Assembly: GCA_023395515.1 (NCBI GenBank)
Contig: JAEWZB010000020.1
Location: 1 to 64,000 of the forward strand
DNA: 64,000 bases
Reading direction: 5' to 3'
Source: Bacillota bacterium
Lineage (GTDB): Bacteria; Bacillota; Syntrophomonadia; Syntrophomonadales; Syntrophomonadaceae
A model generated the notes under the pieces. The model searched no databases. It saw only the letters and a list, made by a program, of their open reading frames with translations, and had not been told where the DNA came from. The translations under genes were made by a program, and so were the position numbers. The stretch's first letter is position 1, and each line of letters begins with the position of its first letter. Shown piece by piece: positions 15,162 to 23,662 of the stretch.

Positions 15162-16166
15162 TTAAAGATCTTCAATTTTCCTGGTCAGAAGAATTTCCTT
15201 CCTTTTACGCACCATTTCCTGATATTTAAAGTAATATTTTTTCCTAGTATAGTATTTATTAAAGGTTGTAACATATAATTTTGATTCAAAATATTCCTTC
15301 ATTCTATTGGAAACATAATGAATTTGCTCCCCGGGGTCATATACTGCGGGCTGTTTTTTATGGACATCTATAATTGTTTCGGTAATTACACCCCAAGAGA
15401 TGTCAGCCAGTGAGTATCCTTTAAGGTCTCTTTTGGCGGCCCTAAGTATAGCTTCTTGAACCGGATCGAAAAATTTGAATTCTTTAGAATACATGATAGC
15501 ACTATGCATATAGGTAGGAATATCAAGAAACCCGTCTTTAAAAACTTCGCTGGATATATTATAGAGTAACTGAAAACAGTATTTAAGTATACCTAGCCCA
15601 GGGCTGCTCTGTCCCGGTAATTGAGGCCGGTTGTTATCAAAAACCGCCCGGGGGTTTTTGGCTGACAACCATTCGATAAGAATCATATTATAAGGCTCTA
15701 TCCTAAAGCCCTCTTCAAAAAATTGTTTATCAGGAATAAAAGTATGTTCACTAACCCTAAGGTCAAGGAGTAGATTTTCCGGGGTTTTATCTTCCCAATA
15801 CAGTTTGAGATAATTTATGTAGTTTTCATCCCTATCAATATCCATATGTATAACAGAAAATCCCATAGCTTTAAGATGCTTCAACAGCCCTATGGCCTCA
15901 ATCTTACTGTACATGTCTTTTTCCGAAAATCTGCCCAGAAATAATTTGGCATCATTAGAGATATAGAGGTCTTCAAAGGCACTACTTAAATCAATCTGCC
16001 CTAAATCAAAATCGAAAGTATCAGTAAAATCAAATGTGCCGGAAATACTGGGGCTAACCTTCCTAAAATTCTTTAATTTATTTATCTTATTATTTGCCAA
16101 TGCGCTTCTCCTTTCCACCTTAAAAATAAGACCACTGTTTATTCTAAATTCATGGAATGTAGACAT
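15162..16166 (-). CDS. Hypothetical protein, 334 aa
   Basis: Not recognised. It is soluble, with no signal peptide or transmembrane helix. The N-terminal ~60 residues are basic and then Phe/Asp-rich (TFDFTDTFDFDLGQID). A mixed alpha/beta middle follows (FSVIHMDIDRDENYINYLKLYWED), then a conserved-looking block with RPQLPGQSSPGLGILKYCFQLLYN, a Tyr/Met stretch (DIPTYMHSAIMYS) and a very basic C-terminus (YYTRKKYYFKYQEMVRKRKEILL). The middle recalls acyltransferase-like folds, but I see no diagnostic motif. It is monocistronic. Confidence 0.65.
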   Translation of the reverse strand: MSTFHEFRINSGLIFKVERRSALANNKINKLKNFRKVSPSISGTFDFTDTFDFDLGQIDLSSAFEDLYISNDAKLFLGRFSEKDMYSKIEAIGLLKHLKAMGFSVIHMDIDRDENYINYLKLYWEDKTPENLLLDLRVSEHTFIPDKQFFEEGFRIEPYNMILIEWLSAKNPRAVFDNNRPQLPGQSSPGLGILKYCFQLLYNISSEVFKDGFLDIPTYMHSAIMYSKEFKFFDPVQEAILRAAKRDLKGYSLADISWGVITETIIDVHKKQPAVYDPGEQIHYVSNRMKEYFESKLYVTTFNKYYTRKKYYFKYQEMVRKRKEILLTRKIEDL

Positions 16167-16643
16167 TTCATTTAACTTGTTACTCCTAGTTTATCCCACC
16201 TGCTGGGATAATGTTAGTGCTAAGGGTTTCTTTATCGATCTTAGGTTATCTTTACTAACTTAAAAGGGAGTTTCTACAAACAAATAAGGACTTTTGAAGT
16301 CTTAAAAATTATGCTGATGAATCATCGGCAGCAACCCAAGCAGAGGTTATAGAATTCGGCCACTCCTTACCAGAACTGTTTAATCGTTACCAATACAAAG
16401 GTCTGGTCGGAATCTGACCCAAATACAGATTTATACCAGCAGGTTTTGCGGAAAACCGACTGCAACTAGTAGCCGGTTTATTTCCAAGTGGGTACGGAGA
16501 CGCTTCACTAAGGAGATATTTCTTTGTGAAGTAAAGGGGGGCTTATAGTTTTAAGGTTGATTTTACAGGATATTATCTGAATTAAATTTAAAGTTCTTTT
16601 CACCATATTGAACACATAGAATAAAATATACTGTGGAAAGCAA
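16167..16643. other. Non-coding leader region, possibly with a decayed gene
   Basis: No intact gene. Around 16310-16410 one plus frame reads ADESSAATQAEVIEFGHSLP and continues about 15 residues before a TGA, and another short stretch follows near 16422-16465. This looks protein-like but is broken by stops and frameshifts and cannot be assigned. The remainder precedes the hairpin in front of the asparagine synthase gene and could be its leader. Confidence 0.35.
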
Positions 16644-16679
16644 AGGCGCTTGCCCTTTTGGGGCGGCGCCTATTTTTTT
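16644..16679 (+). terminator. Terminator hairpin in the leader of the asparagine synthase gene
   Basis: AGGCGC with GCGCCT and an inner GCCC/GGGC stem around TTTT, followed by seven T's, ends about 20 bases before the ATG at 16698. No plus-strand gene precedes it for 1.6 kb, so it may act as an attenuator of the downstream gene. No T-box or known riboswitch consensus was found upstream. Confidence 0.6.
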
Positions 16680-16697
16680 GGAAATTGAGGTGTAAAA

Positions 16698-18542
16698 ATG
16701 TGTGGTATTGCAGGTTTTTGTAATTTTCAGGAGGATTTCACCTATGATAAAGGAAGATGGAGCAACACGCTCATTGCCATGAGGGAAGCTATTGCCCACC
16801 GTGGCCGGGATCAAAACGGAGAATACTTGGCCCCTCATATTGGTCTCTCCCACAGCAGGCTTTCTATTCGGGATTTGTCAGGCGGTGTACAGCCCATGCT
16901 GCGGCAGGTAAAGGATAATGAGTATGTAATTGTCTACAACGGCGAGGTCTACAATACAGATGAACTTATACCCGGGTTAAAGCAAAAAGGCTATTCCTTT
17001 GAAACCACCAGCGATACTGAGGTAATTCTTTATTCCTACATAGAATATGGACTCGACTTTGTAGCCAAACTCAACGGGATTTTTGCCTTTGCTATTTGGG
17101 ATGGCAAAGAGAATAGGCTTATCCTCTATCGGGATCGGGTCGGTGTAAAGCCTCTGTTTTACACCTTTAAAAATGGCACCTTGGTATTTGGTTCGGAAAT
17201 TAAAACTCTTTTCTGCCATCCCCAAGTAACACCTCAAACGGATATTGACAGCTTAAGAGAGATTTTCGGTATCGGCCCCGCCAGAACTCCATGTTGCGGC
17301 GTATTTAAAGGAATTCGCGAGATACGGCCCGGAAGTTTTGCCATATTTACACCGGAAGGTTTTCGCGAACAGACTTACTGGAGCTTGGAAGCCCTATCTC
17401 ACACGGATTCTTATGGGGAAACTGTTGCTAAGGTATCCTATCTGGTACGGGACGCCATTACCCGGCAGATGGTGTCGGATGTTCCTGTTTGCAGCTTTTT
17501 ATCCGGTGGTATTGATTCCAGCATTGTCACAGCTGTGGCCTCGAATTTTTTGCAGGCTAAAGGTATTACCCTCAATACCTTTTCCTTTGACTTTGCAGGT
17601 AATGATAGGCACTTTCAGGCCAACGAATTTCAGCCTACCAGGGATCGACAGTATGTGGATAAGATGCTTTCTTTTTATCACCTGCACCACACTTATTTGG
17701 AATGTGATGAGGCTCTATTGGCCGATATGCTGCCGGTAGCCTTGTATGCCAAGGATCTCCCGGGCATGACCGACATTGACGCTTCACTGATGTACTTTTG
17801 CTCTATGGTAAAAAAACACCATAAAGTGGCCTTGACAGGTGAATGTGCTGATGAGATATTCGGCGGCTATCCCTGGTTTTATCGTCAGGAGCTGTTAAAC
17901 ATAGAGGGCTTCCCCTGGTCCTGGGATATGTCTGCCCGAACAATTTTGTTGAAAGATGAGTTGATAACTAAGCTGAGCCTGGAGGATTATGTGCGGCAGC
18001 GCTATGAGGATTCTCTTAATATGGTGCCACATCTCACCGGAGAAGGTGCTGAAGAAAGGCGGCAGCGGGAAATCAGCTATCTTAATATACAGTGGTTCAT
18101 GCAAACCCTGCTTGACCGCATGGATAGAGCCAGTATGTACTATGGCCTTGAAGCCCGGGTACCCTTTGCCGATCATCGCCTTATAGAATACCTCTACAAT
18201 GTTCCCTGGAGCATGAAGTATCAAAATGGTGTAGAAAAAGCCCTGCTGCGGGATGCTTTTCGTGACCTTTTGCCTCCAGAGCTGCTGTTTCGGAAAAAAA
18301 GCCCTTATCCCAAGACCTATAATCCAGAATATGAAAAGCTCCTTACTCAGAGGTTCCGGCAGCTTTTAGCAGATCCGGATGCTCCCGTAAACAGATTCTT
18401 AGACAAACGCAGGGCTGAAATCTTCCTGTCGGCAACCAAGGATTATGGAAAACCATGGTTTGGGCAGCTCATGGCAGCTCCTCAGATGATTGCTTATTTG
18501 CTGCAGATAAATGACTGGATGATCCGGTACAATGCGAGTTGA
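16698..18542 (+). CDS. asnB: Asparagine synthase, glutamine-hydrolysing
   Basis: 614 residues, usual length for the AsnB family. The class II glutaminase domain starts MCGIAGF, with Cys2 the nucleophile after Met removal, and includes AHRGRDQNGEY and VYNGEVYN. The synthetase domain has the PP-loop SGGIDSS (about 269-275) and GECADEIFGGYPW, and FRKKSPYPKTYNPEY near the C-terminus matches the family. It converts aspartate, glutamine and ATP into asparagine. Some close relatives amidate cell-wall or capsule precursors, and the accessory-gene setting leaves that open. GAGGTG precedes the ATG. Confidence 0.88.
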   Translation: MCGIAGFCNFQEDFTYDKGRWSNTLIAMREAIAHRGRDQNGEYLAPHIGLSHSRLSIRDLSGGVQPMLRQVKDNEYVIVYNGEVYNTDELIPGLKQKGYSFETTSDTEVILYSYIEYGLDFVAKLNGIFAFAIWDGKENRLILYRDRVGVKPLFYTFKNGTLVFGSEIKTLFCHPQVTPQTDIDSLREIFGIGPARTPCCGVFKGIREIRPGSFAIFTPEGFREQTYWSLEALSHTDSYGETVAKVSYLVRDAITRQMVSDVPVCSFLSGGIDSSIVTAVASNFLQAKGITLNTFSFDFAGNDRHFQANEFQPTRDRQYVDKMLSFYHLHHTYLECDEALLADMLPVALYAKDLPGMTDIDASLMYFCSMVKKHHKVALTGECADEIFGGYPWFYRQELLNIEGFPWSWDMSARTILLKDELITKLSLEDYVRQRYEDSLNMVPHLTGEGAEERRQREISYLNIQWFMQTLLDRMDRASMYYGLEARVPFADHRLIEYLYNVPWSMKYQNGVEKALLRDAFRDLLPPELLFRKKSPYPKTYNPEYEKLLTQRFRQLLADPDAPVNRFLDKRRAEIFLSATKDYGKPWFGQLMAAPQMIAYLLQINDWMIRYNAS

Positions 18543-18584
18543 GCTGAGGGATTTTTGATATCCCCAGAAGTGGACGCAGGGACA

Positions 18585-18628
18585 CGTCAGACTGTCTCCT
18601 TACCCTTGTCTTCCTTATCGGTCTGACG
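18585..18628. repeat. Hairpin between convergent asnB and serine hydrolase genes
   Basis: CGTCAGAC (18585-18592) pairs with GTCTGACG (18621-18628) across a 28-base CT-rich loop, and GGGACAC lies just before it. It overlaps the last codons of the minus-strand gene. There is no T-run, so it resembles a REP-like repeat more than a terminator. Confidence 0.4.
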
Positions 18629-19703
18629 CCGCAATTATGTCGTTAATAAACTGCCAATACATACTGCTGCTGCCGGTATGATTACTTGTGAAAGCTACGA
18701 TTAGCTCTAATTCCGGTATCACAAAGATGTACTGGCCTCCATGTCCCTGAGCAAAAAAGGCGTCATATTGTTCTTCTCCAAAGGTGCGTACCCACCATTG
18801 GTATCCATAATCAGCGCTTCCTGCTGATCGCTTGAATTGAAGGCTTGTCGATTCCTCAACCCACTCTTTTGCAATAATTTGCTGATCTCCCCAAAGTCCT
18901 TCGTTATAATATAGCAAACCAAACTTCACCATATCATAAATCGTCATATAGAAACCATTGCCTCCATCTGAAATACCCTGTGCATCCATGGTGCATTCAA
19001 CGCTATCCATACCCACTAAATCAAATAAGTGTTCTTGCCCAAACTCATCGGCGGTTTTCCCTGTTGCTTTTTGCAGGATAGCTGCCAGCAAGTGAGTATT
19101 TCCGGTAGAATAGCTGAATGCAGTACCTGGTGTTGACGTGATAGGACGATTGAGGACAAAATCCACCCAGTTATCCGAACGCCGCCATTCGCCCCAGTAT
19201 TCGGCATCGCTGCTAGCAAAGCCTGAAGTGTTAGTAAGCAAATGTCGTATGGTAATCTGTTTTAGAAGGGTGTCATCAGACTCAAGGATTTGTGGAAAGT
19301 ACTCTGATATGGGAACGTCCACGCTCTCAATATATCCTTTGTCTATAGCAATACCGATGAGGGCACTCGTCACGCTTTTCGAGCAGGAATGAAGCCTAAA
19401 CACACTTGTCTCATCATAGCTATCCTTGTAGTACTCATCAACTATATGTCCATCTTTGAAAATGACGGAGGCACGAATCTGAGTAGTGTCATATCGGGCA
19501 TGAAGAGACTTTACTGTATCACCATTTAAGCCGTGATCCTCAGGAGAACCATATTGCCATTTCCAGACAAATGTGTCTTTCCGTTCTGTGCTTTGATTTT
19601 CTTCTATTGGCGGCTCCTTATCCAGCTCCACATCCTCTCTGCAGCCAGTCAGGTAAAGACATCCAGTGAGAACGGCCACTAATAGCAGTATTTTATATTT
19701 CAT
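18615..19703 (-). CDS. Lipoprotein serine hydrolase (class C beta-lactamase / PBP-like)
   Basis: 362 residues. A lipoprotein signal ends in LYLTGC (Cys about 20). The beta-lactamase-fold catalytic SxxK is in LHSCSKSVTSALIG. A Tyr motif is present at FSYSTGN, and the KTG-box position reads QGHGGQY, typical of esterase-like members of this family. It is predicted to act outside the cell on esters or peptides; true beta-lactamase activity is unlikely to be the main role. GGAGTG precedes the ATG. Confidence 0.85.
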   Translation of the reverse strand: MKYKILLLVAVLTGCLYLTGCREDVELDKEPPIEENQSTERKDTFVWKWQYGSPEDHGLNGDTVKSLHARYDTTQIRASVIFKDGHIVDEYYKDSYDETSVFRLHSCSKSVTSALIGIAIDKGYIESVDVPISEYFPQILESDDTLLKQITIRHLLTNTSGFASSDAEYWGEWRRSDNWVDFVLNRPITSTPGTAFSYSTGNTHLLAAILQKATGKTADEFGQEHLFDLVGMDSVECTMDAQGISDGGNGFYMTIYDMVKFGLLYYNEGLWGDQQIIAKEWVEESTSLQFKRSAGSADYGYQWWVRTFGEEQYDAFFAQGHGGQYIFVIPELELIVAFTSNHTGSSSMYWQFINDIIAASDR

Positions 19704-20163
19704 TTATCACACTCCATATTTTAAACAGCCTACTTAGCACATGGCAAAATCTCTGGCTTCATGGGGGAAATCGCCTTTTATTTTGCCTCTGCCGATCAAA
19801 AACAAGGCTGAAACCGTATGTTAATCCGGCTGAGAACGTCGGCCAGGTTCCATTCTTTACCATCCTATCTCAGAATAACAAATTCCCCTAAAGAGGACAA
19901 GAGAAGTGTCAGGCTGTGTAGAAACTATTTTTGGAAATTTTCATCCCCACTTCTCTAAATTATGATGTTTATTTGGGATGTAATTATCAAAATAAGCTAA
20001 TTTTTTGATGTTTCACTCCACTTTTTCAAAACAGGAGGCAATTTGAGTAGGTTTTCACACAGCCTCGCGTCCCTCTGTCCGCACATTTCACGCAAAGCAT
20101 TTGGTGGAGTGACATTTCCACATCTCCAAACAAGGGTAACGGCTGCCTGTTCCGTCCTTTCTT
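19704..20163. other. Intergenic region with a MITE-like remnant
   Basis: No confident gene. It contains the inverted-repeat element at 19911-20068. An open minus frame across 19997-20239 (ending KLPPVLKKWSETSKN) runs through the element and overlaps the next gene in another frame; it has no ribosome site and I do not call it. Confidence 0.45.
19911..20068. mobile_element. MITE-like element or insertion-sequence end remnant
   Basis: Imperfect terminal inverted repeats: AGGCTGTGTAGAAAC at the left and GTTTTCACACAGCCT at the right, about 155 bases apart, with AT-rich non-coding sequence inside. A piece of the inner left end (AACTATTTTTGGAAATTTT) recurs in altered form at about 23281-23303. Target-site duplications were not clear. 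Confidence 0.5.
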
Positions 20164-20982
20164 TTATTTGCGCTGACATACCGGGCAAAAATATATCGAG
20201 CCGCCCAGATAGTTTTCCTTCACAACAATTCCTCCGCATTTTGAGCAGTACATACCTGCCGTGTTTTTCGACATGCGGGTTTTATATCCACCGGGCATTC
20301 CGAACAAATCCTTTTCCGTGTCACGTCCGCCAAGCTCTGTCATTGATTTCAGCACTTTAACCACAGATTCAAGCAGTTTTTCCTTTTCACTTTCGTCAAG
20401 CGCAGAAATTTTAAGTTTTGGGTATATGCCTGCTTCGAACAATATGTCTTGCAGCGTACCATTGCCGATTCCCGGAAAGCGTTGCTCCGTTGCTAAAAAT
20501 GCCTTTGCACTAAGATTAGGCTTGCTTTCCTCAAAAAATTGGTAGAAATAGCTGTGAAACTCATCTGTAAACGGCGAGATATAATTGCGGCTTGCCAGGT
20601 AATATTTATTATCGTAATCACCTCTATGCAAAAAAAACCCGCCGTACATGGCCACCGTAAACACTAAAGCAAAATGATTGTCCAGTTCAATCATCAGTTG
20701 ATAGTTTTGGGGAACCTTATCCAAAGGCACAAGGCGAAGGTTTACGCCGTCGTTGATACAGAGCGCTCTGCCGTTGTCAAAGCTAAGCTCCACAAATATG
20801 CCGAATCCCGCGGCTTTGATAATTTTGCATCCTGCAACCGCATCATTATATTCAGCAGGGTCGCCGTTATACCAGCAAAATTTATGCGCCTTGGTGGGCG
20901 GATAAACTTTCAAAATACGCCTGTTTTGCACATTTTCATTCAACTGCTTGGCAAGAGTGAGCACCTCGGGCAGTTCCAGCAT
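20164..20982 (-). CDS. Fpg/Nei-family DNA glycosylase-like protein lacking the N-terminal Pro
   Basis: 272 residues, full length for Fpg/Nei. It begins MLELPEV where active enzymes have MPELPEV, so the Pro2 nucleophile is Leu while Glu3 is kept. The helix-two-turn-helix (FPGIGNGTLQDILFEAGIYP) and the C-terminal zinc finger (CSKC ... CPVC) are intact, so DNA binding is likely. Lyase chemistry through Pro2 is not possible; another residue may act, or the protein may bind lesions without cutting. GAAGGCG precedes the ATG, which supports this start. Probably last gene of a four-gene minus-strand set with WYL, GyrI-like and DUF5131 genes. Confidence 0.82.
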   Translation of the reverse strand: MLELPEVLTLAKQLNENVQNRRILKVYPPTKAHKFCWYNGDPAEYNDAVAGCKIIKAAGFGIFVELSFDNGRALCINDGVNLRLVPLDKVPQNYQLMIELDNHFALVFTVAMYGGFFLHRGDYDNKYYLASRNYISPFTDEFHSYFYQFFEESKPNLSAKAFLATEQRFPGIGNGTLQDILFEAGIYPKLKISALDESEKEKLLESVVKVLKSMTELGGRDTEKDLFGMPGGYKTRMSKNTAGMYCSKCGGIVVKENYLGGSIYFCPVCQRK

Positions 20983-21063
20983 ATTTACGCCTTCTTTCTT
21001 ACAGGATACCGAAGTATCGTCTTCATCTTGGCAATATCAATTTTCCGGGGGGCTGACAGATAA

Positions 21064-21789
21064 TCAAACCTCTAATTTCTCATGATAATCCATATTCAAT
21101 TCTTTCGCATACTTAAACAGCATGCTGTAATTGAGCCGGCGAAGCTTGCCGTCTTTTACAAAGTTCGTGCCTAACTGGCGCAGGTTAAAGCTGACGTTAT
21201 GCTTTATGCATTGCTCACGAACTGAAAGCGCCCAGTCGAAATGAAAAGGGCGGGCATTAGTGTCATACTCGCCGCCTATGACAACAAGCTTGATGTTATC
21301 AAGATATGGCTCAATATTTACGGCCTCCAACATGGGCTGAATGACGATATTTTTGTGCTTGATGGGCAGCCTTTGAAAAATAGAAAGCCGCTGGTCCGCT
21401 AATACCTGATTCTCAACGGTACAGCCGATGGTTACGTTGTCATAGCCATCCCCCCAGTCGTCAGGAGCGCATTCTAAGAAGCGTTCAATCCGTTTGGTCA
21501 GGAACAGAAAATTCAAATCTGGACGTTGCTTCATCATGCGCCAGCATTCGTCCCGCCATAGGTCCGCATCTTCAATTAAAAAATCGGCGGAAAAGCAGCA
21601 GTAAACCACCTGTCCCGATTTCATCGTATATTCGCCCTTTTTGTTAACCGCAACCGGGGCATTAAATTTAGAGGATTTCACAATAACATTGGTATCAATG
21701 CCGTGTTTCGCATCCCCTTTATGAGTAAAGCAATATTTACAGCCCTCGCTGTATTTATGGCAGCCCCGCCACGGATTCCACATAGCCAT
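21064..21789 (-). CDS. DUF5131 family protein (phage Gp37/Gp68-like)
   Basis: 241 residues. The N-terminus WNPWRGCHKYSEGCKYCF carries a Cys-X6-Cys-X2-Cys cluster. The rest is a TIM-barrel-like sequence (FLFLTKRIERF, NVTIGCTVENQVLADQR, IQPMLEAVNI, VVIGGE) characteristic of DUF5131, a family seen in phages and bacteria and distantly radical-SAM-like. Its biochemical function is not established. It starts ten bases after the GyrI-like gene, with GGAGTGGG before the ATG, so they are almost certainly co-translated. Confidence 0.85.
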   Translation of the reverse strand: MAMWNPWRGCHKYSEGCKYCFTHKGDAKHGIDTNVIVKSSKFNAPVAVNKKGEYTMKSGQVVYCCFSADFLIEDADLWRDECWRMMKQRPDLNFLFLTKRIERFLECAPDDWGDGYDNVTIGCTVENQVLADQRLSIFQRLPIKHKNIVIQPMLEAVNIEPYLDNIKLVVIGGEYDTNARPFHFDWALSVREQCIKHNVSFNLRQLGTNFVKDGKLRRLNYSMLFKYAKELNMDYHEKLEV

Positions 21790-21799
21790 ATACCCACTC

Positions 21800-22240
21800 C
21801 TATTTTAGCGCAATGTAAATTTTAATGTCCGCAACGCCGTTATCGTTGCTCAGATATTCTTCAAAATCTCCGGAAAAGCTTCTGTCTAAAGGCATAACCC
21901 AAATTTTCTCCCATGCCTGTGCCACATCCTTTACCACATCGCCTTTAACACTAAATACAGCATATTGTCCGGCGGCAATTCGCTTTTCCGTCAGCTCGGG
22001 ATTGCCGTTTTCCATAACCTCACAGCCAACGGTGACATCATAGGAGGTTTCATCATAATCGGAATAAAGCCCGATACAGTAAGTATTAGCTTTGTTCTTC
22101 ATGGCTTCCCAAATGCCATCGCCCATAAACTTTTGCCACAAGCCACCGATGACGTTGGAGCAGTCGGGGTCATTATTACCTGTTCTTGCACCTATACCTA
22201 CTACGATTTTCTCCTTCAAAGTAACGATTTCATAATTCAT
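21800..22240 (-). CDS. GyrI-like / AraC-type effector-binding domain protein
   Basis: 146 residues, a single small-molecule-binding domain of the GyrI/SHOCT-like fold: YEIVTLKEKIVVGIGARTGN at the start, YDVTVGCEVMEN and IAAGQYAVFSVKGDV in the core, and DIKIYIALK at the end. Such proteins sequester or hydrolyse planar toxic compounds or sense ligands. It lies between the WYL regulator and the DUF5131 gene in one orientation and has AGAGGTAA before its ATG. Confidence 0.83.
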   Translation of the reverse strand: MNYEIVTLKEKIVVGIGARTGNNDPDCSNVIGGLWQKFMGDGIWEAMKNKANTYCIGLYSDYDETSYDVTVGCEVMENGNPELTEKRIAAGQYAVFSVKGDVVKDVAQAWEKIWVMPLDRSFSGDFEEYLSNDNGVADIKIYIALK

Positions 22241-22289
22241 TGCGATTACCTCTTTTCATATTTTTAGTGTAATCACAGTATAAGCAATA

Positions 22290-22315
22290 TAATATGACAA
22301 CAGAGTGTCATATTA
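22290..22315. promoter_or_regulatory. Perfect 10-bp inverted repeat before the GyrI-like gene
   Basis: TAATATGACA (22290-22299) and TGTCATATTA (22306-22315) flank ACAGAG, 50 bases upstream of the GyrI-like start and overlapping the WYL gene's stop codon. It may be the operator for the WYL regulator over its downstream genes, or a weak terminator. Confidence 0.5.
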
Positions 22316-23209
22316 TAAATAATTATTTAAGGAATTTTCCAATCTGCGTTTCAACTCGGCAATAGCCTCGTCGGGAGAAAGGATAATACAGTGCTCGCCG
22401 AAGGAAGCTGCATAAGTGCAGGCCGTTCCAATGTCGGGCAAATAGAGCTCGCATATAAAATCGCCGGTTTCCGTTAATTCATAATGGCTGATTTCGTCCC
22501 AAACCCGAAATGCCATCTTCTTTGAAATCAGCAGTTTGGTCTTTATGAAAGACGTGTTATCGAATTTTTGCTCCTCCATCACCTTGACAGGCGCTTTCAT
22601 ATCAAAACGCTTTTCGGTTACAGCAAGCCCAGTGATTCTTCTCAGCTTAAAAAAACGATAATCCTTGCGCATGGTGCAAAAGCCGTAAAGATACCACGCC
22701 GCTCCTTTGAAAACCATTTTCAGCGGCATAACCTCCCGAGGCAGTTTTTCAGCCTTTCCGCTTGCATAAAGGAAAGTGACAACGTATTTTTCGATAATTG
22801 CGGTTTTCAGCATGGAAAAATACTTCTCATCATTTTCAAAATAGCCCCAAGAGGAAAAGTCAACTTCGATCCAGTCCGCGTTTTGCCCGCCCAGCATACT
22901 GCTAAGCTTGTCAAGGGCCGTTTGGTTATTCGCAAGACTTATGGCGCCGAACGCCCGCATGGAGGAAAGAATTTCGCTTTTTTCTTCCTCGGTGAGGAAT
23001 GTCTTATTTAGGATAAAGTCCGGCAAAAGGGATATGCCGCCGCCCCTGCCCTTACTCATGTAAATAGGCACACCGGCCTGAGAAAGCGTTTCAACATCAC
23101 GGTATATGGTTCTGACTGACACCCCAAAACGCTCAGCAAACTCCACAGCTGTTACAGTGTGTTTTTCCAAAAGTATATATATCAGTTCAAACAATCGGTT
23201 TATCTGCAT
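22313..23209 (-). CDS. WYL-domain transcriptional regulator (YafY/DeoR-like HTH)
   Basis: 298 residues. An N-terminal HTH_11 winged helix (FELIYILLEKHTVTAVEFAERFGVSVRTIYRDVETLSQAGVPI) is followed by GRGGGISL and a WYL domain; the WYL signature region reads AAWYLYGFCTMRKDYRFFKLRRI. WYL domains bind ligands such as nucleic acid or nucleotides and control DNA-damage or defence genes in several systems. It is followed on the same strand by GyrI-like, DUF5131 and Nei-like genes, which it may regulate. Confidence 0.88.
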   Translation of the reverse strand: MQINRLFELIYILLEKHTVTAVEFAERFGVSVRTIYRDVETLSQAGVPIYMSKGRGGGISLLPDFILNKTFLTEEEKSEILSSMRAFGAISLANNQTALDKLSSMLGGQNADWIEVDFSSWGYFENDEKYFSMLKTAIIEKYVVTFLYASGKAEKLPREVMPLKMVFKGAAWYLYGFCTMRKDYRFFKLRRITGLAVTEKRFDMKAPVKVMEEQKFDNTSFIKTKLLISKKMAFRVWDEISHYELTETGDFICELYLPDIGTACTYAASFGEHCIILSPDEAIAELKRRLENSLNNYL

Positions 23210-23662
23210 AAGCTACCCCTGCTGATTGAGAGCAAATAATATCATATAATCACCTCTAAATTTTATTATATTACAACAAATAAACTATTTTTGGAGATTT
23301 TTATACTACAAGCGGGTGACTTGCACCAACCTTATAAGGTCATGCTACCTGTATTTTGTAGGTAATTTCTTGAAACTCCGATTTTGCCATCTGGCTCCCT
23401 CCCCTTATTGTCGATACAGTCCTTAATCATAGTATAAATTCAATATTTCCTTAAAATAACCACCGAATTAAAGTTGCACAGTTACAATGAGAAAACCATG
23501 AAAACCAGCATGGGCACAAGGAGACGCCTATATCTGCTACGATACTTCGAATTAATATATTAGAGGAAAATTATTTTCTTATAAAGAATAATGTAAACCA
23601 TATATAAATTACTTGACGGCCAATAGTCTTACAACAGCCTTTTTCATTAGGAGGTGGATATT
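23210..23662. other. Intergenic region upstream of the TIR gene
   Basis: No gene found. It is AT-rich and contains a fragment (about 23281-23303, AACTATTTTTGGAGATTTT) related to the MITE-like element at 19911. GGAGGTGG directly before 23663 is the ribosome site of the TIR gene. A short GGGCACAAGGAGACGC stretch resembles one at 16491, but neither is interpretable. Confidence 0.4.

Noticed and set aside
16167..16697. T-box leader for asparagine synthase
   Set aside because: No T-box core (AGGGTGG-type) or specifier stem could be found before the terminator hairpin.
19997..20239. 80-codon minus-strand frame ending in the MITE-like element
   Set aside because: It overlaps the Nei-like gene in another frame, has no ribosome site, and most of it lies in or near the inverted-repeat element. 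It might be a transposase remnant, but that cannot be shown.
22568..23011. 147-codon plus-strand frame
   Set aside because: Antisense to the WYL regulator, which has clear domains.
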